Positions 35,983 through 38,589 of a DNA stretch of 38,589 bases are shown piece by piece (positions within the stretch are counted from its first letter, which is position 1; each line of letters starts with the position of its first letter). This DNA comes from Kiritimatiellales bacterium (GTDB lineage: Bacteria > Verrucomicrobiota > Kiritimatiellia > Kiritimatiellales > Pontiellaceae): positions 1 through 38,589 of the forward strand of contig JAUVCG010000003.1 of assembly GCA_030595785.1 (NCBI GenBank), in the 5' to 3' direction. Made by a program: the position numbers and the translations under genes. Under the pieces are notes generated by a model that was not told the DNA's origin, did no database searches, and worked only from the letters and a program-made list of their open reading frames with translations.

Positions 35983-37367
35983 TTTGATTTTCCAACCATA
36001 GGAAGGCTTGCGGCGGCAACGGCCTGTCCATGCCGCTTGTCCTTCTCGTTCGGGGTTACGATTTCAATCCGCTCTGCCAGCACCGGAAACTCGGCGGCAA
36101 GCACCTCATTGGCTTTTTCAACAATGACCGCCCCGCCTTGTCCGCTGGTCACGCGACCCAGCAGGAGCACCTTTCTGATTTCGTAGAAGTCGGCATAGTG
36201 CGCAATTGAGTAGCCGAGATAGGTTCCAATAGTGGAATAAATTTTCGCGGCGCGTTCGTCGCCCTCGGCCATCCGTTTCTGCACTTCGACAAGTTGTTCG
36301 GGAAATGGCATGCCTTCCGGAAAATCAATGCCGGCCAGCGGGGCAAGCCGCGCCACGGCCTGCTGCGAGAAATACTGCACACCGCAGCCGATATCGCCCG
36401 ACCATTCATCGACGGGGCCGTCTTCGCGATAGTCGACCGGTGCAAAGGCCAGTTCGTTGAGCATGGGTGTAATAGTACCGCAGGGTGTCACATAGCCAAC
36501 AGCTTCGCTGGTTCCCATGGCCAGACCAAGGACAGCATTTTCATTCATCGACATCGAACCGGCCAGCGCGGTCACCTCACCGTCGTTGACAACGTCGAAC
36601 GGAATGTTGCCCCATCGCTCTTTCAAGTCGAAAAAGATACGGCGCACCTTGGATTCGAAATCTGCCGAAGTGACTCCTCTGAAAAGCGAAGCCACGCGCA
36701 CCTCATTATTGACGTAGATGCCTGCGGAACTGCCACCGACAGCATCAACCCGTGGCAGATGAGAGGCTGCACGCTGGAGCGTGTCGTTAATGCCTTCGAT
36801 ATGGTAGTTCGGATCGTTTTCGAAATAGGGATTCCATTCCATCTCTTCGGAAAAAACCACTTCGCCATCGATCACAGCAGCGCATTTTCGGTCGGAACCG
36901 CCGAGGTCGAATCCAATGCGGCACCCGTCGAGATGGCGACCGAGCGGCATGGAGGCTTCGTTGGCCGCAGGAATCTCCCCGAACGAACAGGTGTGGATTT
37001 CCAGTGGCTGAAGATATATCTGCTCTCCGAAAAAGGCATGGTCGAATGCTCGCTCGCCACCGGGTGAATAGATCGCGGCAAGTTTCTCGGTTAGACCGTC
37101 GCATCCTGCAAACAACACCTTGCATCCGCCCCGTTGCCAAAGTAAAAACTTAAGGATGCGCTCCAGATAATGGAGCGTCAGCTCCTCGTTATCTTCTGTC
37201 AGCGGCCGTATGGCTGTCTTGAAAATTGAACAGGTTTCGTCTGGACGCAACAACGCAATGGAAACTTCCACTGATGCATCCGCCTGCTGTAAATAGGCGC
37301 GGTTCCATAATACGGCCGGCACAAATTCCGGATCCAGTTCAGGTTTAATCGATACTTCAACTATCAC
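35979..37367 (-). CDS. ROK-like/ASKHA sugar kinase with about 150-aa N-terminal extension
   Basis: IGFDLGGSDRKCAAVIDGEVVFSEEMEWNP phosphate-1 motif, VNDGEVTALAG, GLAMGTSEAVGY. GTG start with GAGAGG upstream. Confidence 0.8.
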   Translation of the reverse strand: MIVEVSIKPELDPEFVPAVLWNRAYLQQADASVEVSIALLRPDETCSIFKTAIRPLTEDNEELTLHYLERILKFLLWQRGGCKVLFAGCDGLTEKLAAIYSPGGERAFDHAFFGEQIYLQPLEIHTCSFGEIPAANEASMPLGRHLDGCRIGFDLGGSDRKCAAVIDGEVVFSEEMEWNPYFENDPNYHIEGINDTLQRAASHLPRVDAVGGSSAGIYVNNEVRVASLFRGVTSADFESKVRRIFFDLKERWGNIPFDVVNDGEVTALAGSMSMNENAVLGLAMGTSEAVGYVTPCGTITPMLNELAFAPVDYREDGPVDEWSGDIGCGVQYFSQQAVARLAPLAGIDFPEGMPFPEQLVEVQKRMAEGDERAAKIYSTIGTYLGYSIAHYADFYEIRKVLLLGRVTSGQGGAVIVEKANEVLAAEFPVLAERIEIVTPNEKDKRHGQAVAAASLPMVGKSK

Positions 37368-37411
37368 AGTGTTTTCCTCTCAATTGAAGCAAGGAGGATG
37401 GAGCACCACAG

Positions 37412-37430
37412 ATAAACCATAAAGGTTTAT
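37412..37430. promoter_or_regulatory. Inverted repeat ATAAACC-ATAAA-GGTTTAT in divergent promoter
   Basis: Perfect 7-bp arms between the araC-type gene and the amino-sugar operon. Confidence 0.5.
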
Positions 37431-37462
37431 ATTTTATGTTTATTAGCTATATTTTAACTATA

Positions 37463-37491
37463 TTGACTTTTTCCATCATGTAGGCATTCTA
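37463..37491 (+). promoter_or_regulatory. Candidate sigma70-like promoter of the AraC-type gene
   Basis: TTGACT, 17-nt spacer, ATTCTA, immediately upstream of ATG 37497. Confidence 0.35.
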
Positions 37492-37496
37492 CCCAC

Positions 37497-38351
37497 ATGA
37501 AGGAGTCGCTGTTAAAGCTGATAGAACCACCGGATTATTTTTCCGGGATTGGTAAAAGCCAATTACCCACACCGACCAATGTGATCCTGTTTCTCCGGAA
37601 GACTAAAGAAATGCTGCAACAGGAAGCCCTGCAAAATCGATCGCACCACCGCTTCGTACTGGCTTTTAACCTCGAAACCGAAGGGCATGTGCATCTTGAT
37701 AATCTCGCGCTGCCGTTCAACTCTGGACAGGCGCTGCTGATCCTCCCCTACCAGTTCCACCACTTCAGCCAGTTGGCCTCCAGCAAGCTCAAGTGGCTTT
37801 TCTGCACCTTCGAGCTCGAACCACGCACTTTCCTCGAACCATTGAGAAACAGGGTAATCAATACAGGTAACAAGACACGGCAGACCATGAAGGATTTATT
37901 GAATGAGTGGCACCAGCCCCATGCGGAACTCCAAGCAGCACAATTGCAGGCGATCTTACTGCACCTACTGCTTTCATTGAAGCAGGATCGCCAGGCATCG
38001 GGCACCGACATTCCACCGGAACCCCAGGACAACCTTCTGCGAACCATCAACCGCCTGATGGACGAATGGCGGGGCAGAACCGTTGTAGTGACCGACCTCG
38101 CCTATGCTATAGGCTATTCTGAATCGCGCCTGCGCGTTTTATTCAAGGACACCGCCGGAATACCGCTTGGAAGTTATATTCAGAACTACCGGATTAACCG
38201 GGCAATGGCATTGCTGCGAACCTCCACACTATCCATCGCCGATGTCGCTGAAGAGGCCGGCTTCGGATCGCCCCAGGCCTTTAGTCGTATCTTCAAAAAG
38301 AAAACCGGACACACCCCCCGCTCCTATCGTCAGTCACTACATTTAAATTAA
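37497..38351 (+). CDS. AraC-family transcriptional regulator
   Basis: Two C-terminal HTHs: VTDLAYAIGYSESRLRVLFKDTAGIPLGSYIQNYRINRAMALLRTSTLSIADVAEEAGFGSPQAFSRIFKKKTGHTPRSYR; cupin-like N-terminus. Confidence 0.95.
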   Translation: MKESLLKLIEPPDYFSGIGKSQLPTPTNVILFLRKTKEMLQQEALQNRSHHRFVLAFNLETEGHVHLDNLALPFNSGQALLILPYQFHHFSQLASSKLKWLFCTFELEPRTFLEPLRNRVINTGNKTRQTMKDLLNEWHQPHAELQAAQLQAILLHLLLSLKQDRQASGTDIPPEPQDNLLRTINRLMDEWRGRTVVVTDLAYAIGYSESRLRVLFKDTAGIPLGSYIQNYRINRAMALLRTSTLSIADVAEEAGFGSPQAFSRIFKKKTGHTPRSYRQSLHLN

Positions 38352-38374
38352 GGTTCAAGACAACTGCGCGAAAT

Positions 38375-38443
38375 GGGGTCAGCCGATGAATTTTAGAATC
38401 CAGTCTTTTTCCCTGCTCCATTCTATTGCGCACAGCTGACCCC
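38375..38443. repeat. REP-like inverted repeat
   Basis: GGGGTCAGC (38375-38383) facing GCTGACCCC (38435-38443) downstream of the AraC gene. Confidence 0.6.
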
Positions 38444-38589
38444 TCTCTCCAATTGCCACTCCCGCCTTCGGGAACTCCCCCGAAAGCAAGTGGCTATTGT
38501 GCGCAAAGCGGTCCATAGGCCTTGACTGGATCCAGGGCACCATTCCCTTTGAAAAGATGGATCTGCTGTTCAGCTATCTATCTGATATA

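Overview
The window looks like a chromosomal segment from a PVC-group bacterium, plausibly Kiritimatiellota or Verrucomicrobiota (inferred from gene content; not tested). Contents from left to right: (1) a tRNA-Pro(UGG) with a terminator, a uridine-kinase-like gene and a degenerate fragment of a second copy. (2) Minus-strand lpxA and fabZ, a cysteine-cluster protein, and a plus-strand parvulin-type PPIase lipoprotein. (3) A minus-strand V/A-type ATPase operon, in transcription order coil subunit-C-I-K-F-E-A-B-D, followed by uspA and ptsN; several of its intergenic gaps hold mosaic, hairpin-forming repeats. (4) A CcoI-like metal P-type ATPase and a SafE-like exporter. (5) Two PEP-CTERM proteins, one a trypsin-like protease with an unexpected C-terminal extension, and an orphan HEPN-like protein. 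(6) A minus-strand accessory locus (about 23.7-37.4 kb) that appears dedicated to sulfated GlcNAc/GalNAc glycans. It encodes two NahK-like kinases, a sugar-nucleotide epimerase, a sulfatase, a GH109-like enzyme, a PHP-GH20 fusion protein, an SSS symporter, NagB, a PIG-L/LmbE deacetylase and a divergent ROK-like kinase, with a divergent AraC regulator. The most interesting hypothesis is that this locus is an amino-sugar utilisation system in which a PIG-L deacetylase replaces NagA and a PHP metallohydrolase is fused to a hexosaminidase. All calls come from reading the sequence and the supplied ORF translations; no database search was run.
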